Shown: in pieces, positions 7,952-15,865 of the stretch
Layout of the letters: every line of letters starts with the position of its first letter
Numbering within the stretch: the first letter of the stretch is position 1
From: Oscillospiraceae bacterium
GTDB lineage: Bacteria > Bacillota > Clostridia > Oscillospirales > CAG-272
Length of the DNA stretch: 40,665 nt
Direction: 5' to 3'
NCBI GenBank assembly: GCA_003343845.1
Contig: QAKK01000017.1
Location: 1-40,665, forward strand
Notes under the pieces: generated by a model
Database searches by the model: none
What the model saw: only the letters and a program-made list of their open reading frames with translations
Told to the model about the DNA's origin: nothing
Position numbers and translations under genes: made by a program

Positions 7952-9259
7952 ATGTACAACAAGAAGACCATTGAAGACGTCGAAGTCAAGGGCAAGAGAG
8001 TTCTCGTCCGCTGCGACTTCAACGTCCCGCTGAAGGATGGCAAGATCACGAGCGACAAGCGCATCGTTGCGGCTCTGCCGACCATCGAATATCTGCTGAA
8101 CCACGGCGCAAAGGTCATTCTCTGCTCCCATATGGGCAAGCCGCACGCTATCTTCACCGAGGGCTTCGGTCTGGACAAGAAAGAGAAAAAGAAGATCGAG
8201 GAGCTGCCTGAGGCTGAGCAGGCTGCCGCAAAGGCGGAGCTGCTGGCAAAGGCAAAGAAGAACGACCCCGTGAAGTTCACGCTGAAGCCGGTTGCAGACC
8301 GTCTCAATGAGCTGCTCGGCGGCAAGGTCGCCTTCGCGAAGGACATCATCGGCGAAGACGCCAAGGCAAAGGTCGCAGCCCTGAAGGAAGGCGAAGCCGT
8401 CCTGCTTGAGAACGTCCGCTTTGACGCGCGCGAGACCAAGAACGACCCCGAATTTGCAAAAGAGCTTGCATCGCTTGCCGAAGTCTATGTCAACGACGCA
8501 TTCGGCACGGCACACCGTGCACATGCATCGACCGCAGGCGTTGCCGCATACCTCCCCGCTGTCTGCGGCTACCTGATCCAGAAAGAGATCAGCATCATGG
8601 GCAAAGCCCTCTCGAGCCCCGAGCGTCCGTTTGTGGCAATCCTCGGCGGCGCGAAGGTCTCCGACAAGCTCAACGTCATCAACAACCTGCTGACCAAGGT
8701 CGACACGCTCATCATCGGCGGCGGCATGGCATACACTTTTCTTGCAGCCAAGGGCTACAGCGTCGGCACCTCCCTGCTGGACAGCGAGAAGATCGACTAC
8801 TGCAAGGATATGATGAAGAAGGCAGAAGAAAAGGGCGTCAAGCTCCTGCTGCCCGTAGACACCACGATCGCGAAGGACTTCCCCGATCCGATCGACGCAC
8901 CGATCGAGACGAAGGTCGTCCCCTCGAATGAGATCCCCGCAGACTGGATGGGTCTCGACATCGGCACGAAGACGATGGAGCTCTATGCAGACGCTGCAAA
9001 GAGCGCAAAGACGGTCGTCTGGAACGGACCGATGGGCGTGTTTGAGAACCCGATCCTCGCAAAGGGTACGATCGCCGTTGCAAAGGCACTTGCCGAGAGT
9101 CAGGCAACGACCATCGTCGGCGGCGGCGACAGCGCGGCTGCCTGCGAGCAGCTCGGTTTTGCCGACAAGATCACGCACATTTCCACCGGCGGCGGCGCAT
9201 CGCTTGAGTTCCTGGAGGGTCTTGAGCTGCCCGGCATCGCCTGCCTCGAAGACAAATAA
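7952..9259 (+). CDS. pgk: Phosphoglycerate kinase with an extra charged insertion
   Basis: 435 aa. Catalyses the reversible transfer of phosphate from 1,3-bisphosphoglycerate to ADP in glycolysis. Signature motifs: VLVRCDFNVPL (residues 17-27), SHMGKP (59-64), LLENVRF (151-157), FGTAHRAHAS (184-193), the nucleotide-binding region LGGAKVSDK, and GGGDSAAA near the C-terminus. Most bacterial enzymes are about 390-400 aa; here about 35 extra residues, rich in Lys, Glu and Ala, sit between SHMGKP and LKPVA (about 65-110) and probably form a surface helical hairpin. AAAGGAG precedes the ATG with good spacing. tpiA follows 23-65 bp downstream depending on its start, so the two glycolytic genes form an operon. 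Confidence 0.97.
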   Translation: MYNKKTIEDVEVKGKRVLVRCDFNVPLKDGKITSDKRIVAALPTIEYLLNHGAKVILCSHMGKPHAIFTEGFGLDKKEKKKIEELPEAEQAAAKAELLAKAKKNDPVKFTLKPVADRLNELLGGKVAFAKDIIGEDAKAKVAALKEGEAVLLENVRFDARETKNDPEFAKELASLAEVYVNDAFGTAHRAHASTAGVAAYLPAVCGYLIQKEISIMGKALSSPERPFVAILGGAKVSDKLNVINNLLTKVDTLIIGGGMAYTFLAAKGYSVGTSLLDSEKIDYCKDMMKKAEEKGVKLLLPVDTTIAKDFPDPIDAPIETKVVPSNEIPADWMGLDIGTKTMELYADAAKSAKTVVWNGPMGVFENPILAKGTIAVAKALAESQATTIVGGGDSAAACEQLGFADKITHISTGGGASLEFLEGLELPGIACLEDK

Positions 9260-9270
9260 GCCGAAATAAC

Positions 9271-9310
9271 AAAGGAGACTGTGTGCGGCGGCGCTTCACG
9301 CGCCGCCGCA
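9271..9310 (+). promoter_or_regulatory. Hairpin between the Shine-Dalgarno sequence and the ATG of tpiA
   Basis: AAAGGAG (9271-9277) is followed by a perfect 10-bp GC-only-type stem, TGCGGCGGCG (9284-9293) with CGCCGCCGCA (9301-9310), and a 7-nt loop. The conserved tpiA ATG is at 9325, 47 nt from the Shine-Dalgarno sequence. A GTG at 9283, ideally spaced from it, is in frame. The stem could bring the site closer to the ATG, act as a weak attenuator (only TCTTTAT follows), or encode an N-terminal extension. Confidence 0.6.
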
Positions 9311-9324
9311 TCTTTATAAGCAAA

Positions 9325-10080
9325 ATGAGAAGATATGTTATCGCGGGCAACTGGAAGATGAACCAGACCCCGAGCGCCGCACGCGCATTTGTCGGTGCGC
9401 TCGCTCCCATGGTCGCAGACAAGAAGAACTGCGACATCGTCCTCTGCGTCCCGTTTGTGGACATCGCCGTTGCAGCGGAAGCTGCCAAGGGCACAAACAT
9501 CAAGATCGGCGCGCAGAACGTCCACTTTAAGGAAAGCGGTGCGTACACCGGCGAGATCAGCGCGGATATGCTGCTGGAGGCAGGCGCCGAATACGTCATC
9601 ATCGGTCACAGCGAGCGCAGACAGTACTTCGGTGAGACCGACGGGACCGTCAACCTCCGCACGAAGACCGCCCTTGCCAAGGGGCTGAAGGTCATTCTCT
9701 GCGTGGGCGAGCTGCTGGAGGCAAGACAGGCAGGCATCACCGACGAGATCGTTGCCATGCAGATCAAGCTCGACCTTGCAGGTATCGAGAAGAAAGACCT
9801 TGCAAACATCATCATCGCGTATGAGCCCGTCTGGGCAATCGGCACAGGTCTGACCGCAACGCCGGAGCAGGCAGACGAGGTCTGCGGTCTGATCCGCGCG
9901 ACCATCGCAAAGCTCTACGGTGCGGATGCCGCCGAGGCAATGATCATCCAGTACGGCGGCTCGATGAACGACAAGAACGCTGCCGAGCTGCTCGGCAAGC
10001 CCAACGTGGACGGCGGTCTCATCGGCGGCGCATCGCTGAAGACCGATGCGTTCACCGCGATCGTCACCGCAGCACAGTAA
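9325..10080 (+). CDS. tpiA: Triosephosphate isomerase
   Basis: 251 aa from the ATG at 9325, which matches the conserved family N-terminus (MRRYVIAGNWKMN). Interconverts dihydroxyacetone phosphate and glyceraldehyde 3-phosphate. Catalytic residues are visible: Lys11 in GNWKMN, His95 in IGHSERR and Glu167 in AYEPVWAIGTG; the phosphate-gripping GGS and GGA loops are near the C-terminus. A GTG at 9283 is in frame and better spaced from the only Shine-Dalgarno sequence. It would add 14 Arg-rich residues encoded by the hairpin at 9284-9310. I favour the ATG on family grounds, but the start is unsettled. Second gene of the pgk operon; a 144-bp tandem repeat lies downstream. Confidence 0.96.
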   Translation: MRRYVIAGNWKMNQTPSAARAFVGALAPMVADKKNCDIVLCVPFVDIAVAAEAAKGTNIKIGAQNVHFKESGAYTGEISADMLLEAGAEYVIIGHSERRQYFGETDGTVNLRTKTALAKGLKVILCVGELLEARQAGITDEIVAMQIKLDLAGIEKKDLANIIIAYEPVWAIGTGLTATPEQADEVCGLIRATIAKLYGADAAEAMIIQYGGSMNDKNAAELLGKPNVDGGLIGGASLKTDAFTAIVTAAQ

Positions 10081-10098
10081 AGCGCAAAGCATGCCTCG

Positions 10099-10410
10099 CG
10101 CCGCTTGTCGGGCTGGCGTACCCATGCAACTCAAAACGTGCCGTCCGCTTGAGAAGCAAGCAAGGCGAGGCGCACCGGAGTCGCCCTCCCGCAGGCGTAG
10201 TTTCCTACGTCAAGGGAGTATGCGAGGAGCAACGACGAATTGCGCCGCTTGTCGGGCGGGCATAACCGCGCGGCTCAAAACGTGCTGCCCGCTTGAGAAG
10301 CAAGCAAGGCGAGGCGCACCGGAGCCGCCCTCCCGCAGGCGTAGTTTCCTACGTCAAGGGAGTAGGCGAGGAGCAACGACGGATTGCGCCGCTTGTCAGG
10401 CGGGCGTAAT
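10099..10410. repeat. 144-bp tandem repeat, two full copies and a partial third
   Basis: Units start at 10099, 10243 and 10387, each beginning CGCCGCTTGTC. The first two are full 144-bp copies differing at scattered positions; the third stops after about 24 bp. Each unit contains a nested inverted repeat, CTCCC ... CGTAG-TTTC-CTACG ... GGGAG, and a CTTG/CAAG pair. It fills the gap between tpiA and the next gene. No coding signal is credible: the open frame across it changes with each copy. It is probably an intergenic mosaic repeat family, but dispersal elsewhere cannot be judged from this window. Confidence 0.85.
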
Positions 10411-10456
10411 TCAAACCGACCCACTTTGAATAAAAACAATATGAGGAGAACGGCTC

Positions 10457-11587
10457 ATGACCGAATATGTGAAATTCCCCGTAGAGCTGCTCGACGACTT
10501 CTGCATGAAGGCGTTCGGCAAGCTCGGCTTCAAAAAGAGCGAGTGCCGGATCATCACCGATGTGCTCATCATGTCCGACAAGTTCGGCATCGAATCCCAC
10601 GGCATGCAGCGCCTGGTGCGCTACCACAAGGGCATTGAAAAGGGTCTGATCGACGTGCACGCCGTGCCCGAGATCGTCCACGAGACCTCGACCACCGCAG
10701 TCATCGACGCGCACGACGCGATGGGGCAGCTTGCCGGTCACAAGGCGATGAAGCTGGCGATCCGCAAGGCAAAGCGCAGCGGCGTCGGCATCGTCTCGGT
10801 GCGCAATTCCAACCACTTCGGCATCGCAGGCTACTATGCAAAGATGGCGTGCGACGAAGGGCTGCTCGGCATGGCGTTCACCAACTCCGAGGCGATCATG
10901 GTCCCCACCTTCGGCAAGCTGGCGATGATCGGCTCCAACCCGATCGCCATCTCGATGCCCGCAGAGCCGTATGACTTCTTCTTCGACGCCTCCACTACGG
11001 TCGTCACGCGCGGCAAGCTGGAGATGTACAACAAGATGGAGAAGCCCCTGCCCGAGGGCTGGGCGCTCAACAAGGACGGCAAGGCGTCCACCGACGCGCC
11101 CGACGTGCTGAAGAACATTGTCGCCAAGAACGGCGGCGGCATCATGCCGCTCGGCGGCAACGCCGAGACGCTCGGCGGTCACAAGGGCTACGGCTACGGC
11201 ATGCTGTGCGAGATCTTCTGCTCCATCCTCTCGATGGGCACGACCTCGAACTACGCGATGCACGGCGGCAAGAGCGGCATCTGCCACGGCTTCATCGCCA
11301 TCAATCCCGCCGCTTTCGGCGATCCCGAGGCGATCAAGGAGCATCTGTCCACATTCCTGCGCGAGCTGCGCGAGTCGCCGAAGGCAGAGGGCGCAACCCG
11401 CATCTACACGCACGGCGAAAAGGAAGTGGAGGCAACCGCCCGCATCATGAAGGAGGGCGTCCCGGTCAACATCAACACCCTGCGCGAGATGATCGAGTTT
11501 GCCAACTTCGTCGGCATCGACCCGAAGAAGTATTTCGGCGAGCACGCCGACATTTCGAGCGACAAGATGTTCGCAGGCAACTATTGA
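10457..11587 (+). CDS. Ldh2/MDH-type NAD(P)-dependent dehydrogenase (malate/lactate/ureidoglycolate dehydrogenase family)
   Basis: 376 aa. Belongs to the YlbC/AllD/ComC-like type 2 malate/L-lactate dehydrogenase family, which is unrelated to the classic Rossmann LDH/MDH fold. Visible motifs: ESHGMQRL (about 46-53), the NSNHFGIAGYY segment with the conserved His (about 117-127), the SNPIAISMP segment, and GGHKGYGYGM near residue 238. It probably oxidises a 2-hydroxy acid or reduces a 2-oxo acid with NAD(P). The substrate (malate, lactate, sulfolactate or ureidoglycolate) cannot be decided. GAGGAG lies 9 nt before the ATG. A strong terminator follows, and the gene is separated from tpiA by the 144-bp repeats. 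Confidence 0.88.
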   Translation: MTEYVKFPVELLDDFCMKAFGKLGFKKSECRIITDVLIMSDKFGIESHGMQRLVRYHKGIEKGLIDVHAVPEIVHETSTTAVIDAHDAMGQLAGHKAMKLAIRKAKRSGVGIVSVRNSNHFGIAGYYAKMACDEGLLGMAFTNSEAIMVPTFGKLAMIGSNPIAISMPAEPYDFFFDASTTVVTRGKLEMYNKMEKPLPEGWALNKDGKASTDAPDVLKNIVAKNGGGIMPLGGNAETLGGHKGYGYGMLCEIFCSILSMGTTSNYAMHGGKSGICHGFIAINPAAFGDPEAIKEHLSTFLRELRESPKAEGATRIYTHGEKEVEATARIMKEGVPVNINTLREMIEFANFVGIDPKKYFGEHADISSDKMFAGNY

Positions 11588-11598
11588 TTGCATCAAAC

Positions 11599-11638
11599 AA
11601 AAAAGGCTGTAAAAGCAAACGCTTTTACAGCCTTTTTT
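11599..11638. terminator. Strong bidirectional intrinsic terminator
   Basis: A GGCTGTAAAAGC stem with AAAC loop and its perfect complement is flanked by A-rich and T6 tracts. It lies 10 bp past the dehydrogenase stop codon. It may also serve the opposing gene that ends at 11697. Confidence 0.9.
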
Positions 11639-11696
11639 CTATACCTTTTGCGGAGTTGCGGGAGAAGTCCTGCGGACTTCCCCCGCAAAATGTACT

Positions 11697-13199
11697 TTAC
11701 TGCCCGTCGGCACTCTCTGCGCCGAACTGCGAGGCGAACGCGGCGTTGATCTCGGCAATCGTCTTCTCTGCCGATTCGCGATAGGTCTCATAGACGGTCG
11801 TCAGCGTGCGGCGGTTGACAAACATGTTGGCAAGCGCATCCTTGTACTTGCCGATATTGTAGTACAGACCGACATCGTACACACGCGTTGCGAAGATGAG
11901 GTCCAGCATATCGGCGCTTTCCTCATCGCGCGTATACTGCCCGATGAGCGTCTGCTCGTAGTAAGCGGGCGTCAGCAGCTTCTTGCCCTGATAGGACAGC
12001 TCCTCGAGGACAAAGCCGGTGCGCGCGTCGTTTGTCACCATCTCGGGTACGCAGATAAAGGCGGTCTGGTTGACGCCGATGCCGTGCCCGTAGTCCTTCT
12101 GACTCTCGTCATACTTCGGATAAGGCAGAATGCCGAAATCGGTCGTGCTGTCGCGGTGACGCGGCACCGTCGTCAGCATGGTGAAATAGAACATCGCCTG
12201 GTTGTTGTTGAACATATTGACGCGATTCTTGTCCCAGACATCGACGGGGGAGCGATCGGCGGTCTTTCTGTCGTACTGATAATTGAAGACATGCGATTCG
12301 TCGTAAACCAGCGCAGTGAAATCGTCATACAGGTTGACGACACGCTCATTGTACAGGGTGAGCACAAGCTCGCCGTTGTCGTTGACCTTGCAGACCCGCT
12401 CGCCCGCGCCTGCCAGAATCGCCTGCACGTTGTCAAGCCAGGTCAGAAGACCGTACACGTCATTTTCATCGTAGACGCCGTCCTGATTTGCATCCTCGCC
12501 GACGGCGCGCACCATCGTGCCGAGCGTCTCCAGCGTCCACTTGTCGTCCTTCACCAGCTCATAGGGGTCGTCAAAGCCGTACTGCCGCACCATCTCCTTG
12601 TTAAAGAGCATGCAGTGCGTGCACATGTTATCCACAACGCCGATGTCGCCCGTGGTGTAATACATTCTGCCGCCGATGGACAGATCCGCATTGGCTCTCT
12701 GATCCCAATAATCCTTGGTCAGATCCAGATGCGGCATTTCGTTGAGGTCGCGCAGGCAGCCGCCCGATGCAAGCTTTGCCACCTCGGCGGTTCGCATCAT
12801 TGCCGCATCGTAGGTGGAATCGCCCGCGTTGTACTCGGCAAAGAGCTTGTCGTACGCCTGCGTGCGGCTGTCCATCTCGTCTGTGACGATGTCAATGTTG
12901 TATTTTTCTTTCATGTAGGCATTGCGGCGGTAAATGGCGGATTCCAGCGCCGTGCTGCTCTCTTCCGCTGCCTTGAAGTCATTCTGCTTGAAGCCGTAGC
13001 CGAAGAGAATCCGGAATTCGCCCGAAATGTCGCCGAGCGTCTCCAGCGCGGCATAGTCCGGCTCATCCTCGGGGGGCTCCGTCTGGACGGTCGTCTCCGA
13101 CGACCCGGTTGCGGGATCGGGCTGCTCTTTATCGCCGCAAGCCGCGAAAAGCGGGCAAAGCAGCGCGACGGCAAGCAGCAGCGCAATGGTTTTTTTCAT
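11697..13199 (-). CDS. Extracellular solute-binding lipoprotein (ABC-type, family 1-like)
   Basis: 500 aa. Lipoprotein signal with lipobox FAAC (Cys21), followed by a Thr/Glu/Pro-rich linker to about residue 45. The remainder fits a cluster of carbohydrate ABC importer binding proteins: YDAAMMRTAE, the hinge region GDIGVVDNMCTHCMLFNKEM, and the segment EDANQDGVYDENDVYG, which resembles a calcium-binding loop common in this family in Clostridia. Expected role: capture of an oligosaccharide at the outer membrane face for an ABC permease. No permease or ATPase gene is nearby. It lies 39 bp after the Asp-box propeller gene in the same direction, so they are probably co-transcribed, suggesting uptake or sensing of a product of that enzyme. 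Confidence 0.8.
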   Translation of the reverse strand: MKKTIALLLAVALLCPLFAACGDKEQPDPATGSSETTVQTEPPEDEPDYAALETLGDISGEFRILFGYGFKQNDFKAAEESSTALESAIYRRNAYMKEKYNIDIVTDEMDSRTQAYDKLFAEYNAGDSTYDAAMMRTAEVAKLASGGCLRDLNEMPHLDLTKDYWDQRANADLSIGGRMYYTTGDIGVVDNMCTHCMLFNKEMVRQYGFDDPYELVKDDKWTLETLGTMVRAVGEDANQDGVYDENDVYGLLTWLDNVQAILAGAGERVCKVNDNGELVLTLYNERVVNLYDDFTALVYDESHVFNYQYDRKTADRSPVDVWDKNRVNMFNNNQAMFYFTMLTTVPRHRDSTTDFGILPYPKYDESQKDYGHGIGVNQTAFICVPEMVTNDARTGFVLEELSYQGKKLLTPAYYEQTLIGQYTRDEESADMLDLIFATRVYDVGLYYNIGKYKDALANMFVNRRTLTTVYETYRESAEKTIAEINAAFASQFGAESADGQ

Positions 13200-13238
13200 A
13201 AGAATCCTCCTTCTAATTCAGGTATCAACCTGTTTTTT

Positions 13239-15146
13239 TTAAGATTGTCTCGAATCGACATCGTCCAGCACGACTGCGGGCCACTTGGCAGTGGAAGTCT
13301 TCGAAACGCTCATGGAATCCCCCACTTCACCCGCGCCGTCCCCATTGACCAGTGCCAGACGCGCCTGGAAGCTCTTCTTCCCGGTCATGCCGACAAGCGC
13401 CTTCGGAATCGAGAATTCCACCAAAAAACCCTCGTCCTTATCCTCATTGTCGTTCGGTGTACCGAGGACGCGGACAGCGGCAGTACCGCCCGTCAGGGTC
13501 TTTTGCTTTGCGCCGTTCTGATAATAATCGATGCTCCGGATACCGTCCAGTCCAACCGTGATACGATAGTCCGATGTAGCGCTGTCTGCAATGCAGACCG
13601 TCGCCGTATCCCGGTCGGTAATGCATTCATCCAGGCGGGAAACCAGGAAATAGAGGTTATCGTCATCGTGCGCGGTGCGCAGCGTGACCTGCGCCTGCGT
13701 CGCGCTGCCGACAAAGAACGCATCGGTGTTGTTTTCCCAGTCGTTTGTATAGCCGTCGACTGTCACCGTGTACTTCGGCGCGTTGATACGGTGATTGAGG
13801 TAGCCGCGAATCATCGCGATGCCGCTGGTCTTGCCGTCCGAGGAGGTTGCCTGATTGGTGAACAGCATCGCATGGCTGCCCACGCGCTCCACGCTGCCCC
13901 AGAAGCCGGGGGCATCCGGCAGAATGGAGAATGCGGCGGCGGAAAATTCACTGCCGTCGGGTGCGCCGAGACGCGACCACAGGCGGTTACCCGTAGCATA
14001 GGTCATGACGACCTCACCCGAAGTGAAACGCGCAAGGTAGGGCGACGCCCCGGTAATGTAGTTTGCCTTGGTCGTATCCGGCCCTTCCTCGGTGAAGTCA
14101 AGCGCCTTCCAGACGCCGTCCTCACCGCTCAACGCATAAGAAATATCATATTTCTGTTGCAGGAGGCGGCGGATCTCCACCGCCAGCATCGTTTTGCCGT
14201 TTGCCAGCGAGACGGCAACCGGCATCTGCCCGCAGAAGTAGGGCAGGTTATTGCGCGTGCCAACAATCTGCTGGAACACGGTCGTTGCGCGGTAATTGTT
14301 CTTGTCGCCCGGCTGAATGCTCGGCGTCCAGGTATAGCCGTTGTCGGTCGAGACCAGCATCGCCGTGCCGCTGGAGCGATAGCTCTTGTCATAGCCGTAT
14401 TTCGAGATGTAGGGCGCAATCTGCGTAAAATAAAGCTCGATCCGCCCGTCGTCATGCTTGAGGAAGGATGCTTCCCAGTTCTGTCCCGTGTAGACGCGGG
14501 TCGGCGCGGACCACTTAATTCTCCCGTCTTCTGTCACCGTGCCGCGAATCAGGTCGAGTCCGTTCAGCTCTATGTAGGTCTCATATCCGTTGAACGGGCG
14601 GACGGAATAGGCGCAGAGAATCTCGCCGTTGTCCAGCACGACCGCATCCGGGTTGACTGCATAGTAGCCGTCGGTCTGCCCTGTGCGATCGCCGTATTCA
14701 TAAACAAACTTGTGGTCAACGCGGTTGTACAGCACCTCGGGCGCATTCCAGTGCACGCCGTCGCGGCTCGTCGCATAGTAGAGATGCTGACCGGTCTGCG
14801 TGTAGTGATAGAGCAGCAGATAGAGGTCGTCGCGCACCTTTTTCACGCGCGGATAGAAGGCGCTGTCGTAGCGGAAGGAGCCGGTCGTCGCAGAATTGAG
14901 CAGCACCTTGCTGCGGAAGTCCGCCTCGACCGACGCAGTGTTGTAGTCATCCTCCATGTGGTCACCGTCGGTGCCGCCCCGGTTCAGCTCGGCAATCGGC
15001 AAGATCTTGATTTCCGGATTCTCGAGTACAGTCGGTTTATCGGTCATCATAGGGTTCTCCTCATTCCGAGTTTTTTTTGTGAAGACGCCGACGGCAATCA
15101 GAAGCAATACCAACAAAACGCAAAGCGGGAACAGTTTCTTTTTCAT
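13239..15146 (-). CDS. Secreted Asp-box (sialidase-like) propeller protein with C-terminal sugar-binding-like domain
   Basis: 635 aa from the ATG at 15146, which has AAGGAG 6-8 nt upstream; the upstream open frame is not used. Residues 5-22 form a signal peptide or membrane anchor. Residues about 80-450 look like a six-bladed beta-propeller: Asp-box-type motifs occur at SRDGVHW (127-133) and STDNGYTW (266-273), with NPDAVVLDNGEILCAY and HDDGRIELYF strands between. Residues about 458-635 have the pattern of a CBM9-like beta-sandwich (VTVDGYTNDW, DDDNLYFLVSRLD, FLVEFSIPKA). A role in glycan hydrolysis is likely, but a complete sialidase active site (FRIP Arg triad) is not evident, so the substrate is open. 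First gene of a unit with the solute-binding lipoprotein. Confidence 0.72.
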   Translation of the reverse strand: MKKKLFPLCVLLVLLLIAVGVFTKKTRNEENPMMTDKPTVLENPEIKILPIAELNRGGTDGDHMEDDYNTASVEADFRSKVLLNSATTGSFRYDSAFYPRVKKVRDDLYLLLYHYTQTGQHLYYATSRDGVHWNAPEVLYNRVDHKFVYEYGDRTGQTDGYYAVNPDAVVLDNGEILCAYSVRPFNGYETYIELNGLDLIRGTVTEDGRIKWSAPTRVYTGQNWEASFLKHDDGRIELYFTQIAPYISKYGYDKSYRSSGTAMLVSTDNGYTWTPSIQPGDKNNYRATTVFQQIVGTRNNLPYFCGQMPVAVSLANGKTMLAVEIRRLLQQKYDISYALSGEDGVWKALDFTEEGPDTTKANYITGASPYLARFTSGEVVMTYATGNRLWSRLGAPDGSEFSAAAFSILPDAPGFWGSVERVGSHAMLFTNQATSSDGKTSGIAMIRGYLNHRINAPKYTVTVDGYTNDWENNTDAFFVGSATQAQVTLRTAHDDDNLYFLVSRLDECITDRDTATVCIADSATSDYRITVGLDGIRSIDYYQNGAKQKTLTGGTAAVRVLGTPNDNEDKDEGFLVEFSIPKALVGMTGKKSFQARLALVNGDGAGEVGDSMSVSKTSTAKWPAVVLDDVDSRQS

Positions 15147-15260
15147 AGGAACTCCTTTTTCTGAATGCTGTGTTTTTAAGCGTTTCCCCCAAGAATTCCG
15201 CCGCAGCGCATGCCGACTACAGCAAAAAGCAACAAACAGGCAGCTCGGGTTACGCCATTG

Positions 15261-15289
15261 ATTATACCTGCCCAAAATCGTTTTGTACA
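15261..15289 (-). promoter_or_regulatory. Possible promoter of the propeller/solute-binding unit
   Basis: Minus-strand TATAAT (15261-15266) with a 17-bp spacer to TGTACA (15284-15289), a weak -35. It lies between the 31-bp repeats and the gene, giving a leader of about 110 nt. Confidence 0.5.
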
Positions 15290-15294
15290 TATCT

Positions 15295-15453
15295 AAATGT
15301 TTGGCAAGCCAAAACAAATGTTAGATTTTGTTTGGTAAACCAGTGCGAATGTTAGATTTTGTTTTGCAAGTCAGTGCAAATGTTAGATTTTGTTTTGCAA
15401 GCCAGTGCAAATGTTAGATTCTGTTTGGCAAGCCAGTGCAAATGTTAGATTTT
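15295..15453. repeat. 31-bp tandem repeat, five copies plus a shortened one
   Basis: The motif AAATGTTAGATT starts at 15316, 15347, 15378, 15409 and 15440 with an exact 31-bp period; the rest of each unit is TGTTT-GCAAGCCAGTGC-like. A sixth, shortened unit starts at 15295 and lacks about 10 bp. The units abut directly, with no unique spacers, so this is a minisatellite, not a CRISPR array. Because 31 is not a multiple of three and the minus strand contains TAA in every unit, it cannot be coding. Confidence 0.9.
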
Positions 15454-15536
15454 TCGCCGTCTGCGGCAAAAACCGCCGCCGTGCAAAGCACCGCGCAGAT
15501 CAGCAGCGAAAGAATGAATAAAGATGTCTTGCGCAT
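15414..15536 (-). pseudogene. Orphan signal peptide: truncated secreted-protein gene
   Basis: A minus-strand frame opens at the ATG at 15536 with an excellent AAGGAGGA site. It encodes 40 residues: a typical Sec signal peptide (Arg-Lys, hydrophobic core FILSLLICAVLC, cleavage near VFA-AD), about a dozen more residues, then a stop inside the second 31-bp repeat. The body of the protein is missing and the tandem repeats sit where it should continue. A TATAAT (15584-15589) and a 7-bp hairpin in the leader (GCGGAGA/TCTCCGC, 15557-15577) remain upstream. Most likely a gene whose body was deleted. A small secreted peptide is a less likely alternative. Confidence 0.6.
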
Positions 15537-15680
15537 AAAGGAAATCCTCCTTGTCAGCGGAGAGTCTGCGTCTCCGCTTGTGTATTATATTTAGTTTAGC
15601 ACAATATTGCACACACACCAATCCAAATCAAAACGTATTTTTGAGCAAAAATTTCACAGTTTTCAACTTTGCACAAATGA

Positions 15681-15720
15681 AAAGCTTCCGCCTGCCGGCA
15701 TGTCGGCAGGCGGAAGCTTT
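15681..15720. terminator. Perfect long hairpin ending the feo operon
   Basis: A 17-bp perfect stem (AAAGCTTCCGCCTGCCG, 15681-15697, with its complement at 15704-15720) and a 6-nt loop. It overlaps the last codon of the Cys-rich protein gene. In the minus direction the tract after the stem is CATTTG-like and weak; in the plus direction it is TTATTTATT. It probably works in both directions. Confidence 0.75.
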
Positions 15721-15865
15721 ATTTATTCTTATCGCACTTCGTGCAGCCCGAGCAGCCGCATCCGCATCCGCCGCCGCGCTTTTTGCGGGCGCGGACCGAA
15801 TGGACGACGGCGCAGACGATCGCCGCGGCGACGAGCAGCAGGACAACAATGTCGGCGGGACTCAT
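15719..15865 (-). CDS. FeoB-associated Cys-rich membrane protein
   Basis: 48 aa from the ATG at 15865. One N-terminal transmembrane helix (about residues 4-22: ADIVVLLLVAAAIVCAVVH), a basic patch (RARKKR), and a Cys-rich tail with CGCGC, CSGC and CDK that may bind iron or an Fe-S cluster. This matches the FeoB-associated small membrane proteins (sometimes called FeoC-like) found at the end of clostridial feo operons. Its ATG overlaps the feoB stop as ATGA, indicating translational coupling. A longer upstream start in the same frame would run into feoB and is rejected. The role in Fe(II) transport is known only in general terms. Confidence 0.85.
   Translation of the reverse strand: MSPADIVVLLLVAAAIVCAVVHSVRARKKRGGGCGCGCSGCTKCDKNK

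Noticed and set aside
13239..15146. Firm naming of the propeller protein as an exo-alpha-sialidase
   Set aside because: Asp-box motifs are present, but the arginine triad and FRIP motif could not be placed with confidence.
12084..15164. A 1026-codon plus-strand open frame opposite the solute-binding and propeller genes
   Set aside because: It spans two well-supported minus-strand genes and their gap, has no recognisable domain and no start signals; a by-product of codon bias.
15295..15453. 31-bp repeats as a CRISPR array
   Set aside because: The units abut with no unique spacers, and no cas gene is present.
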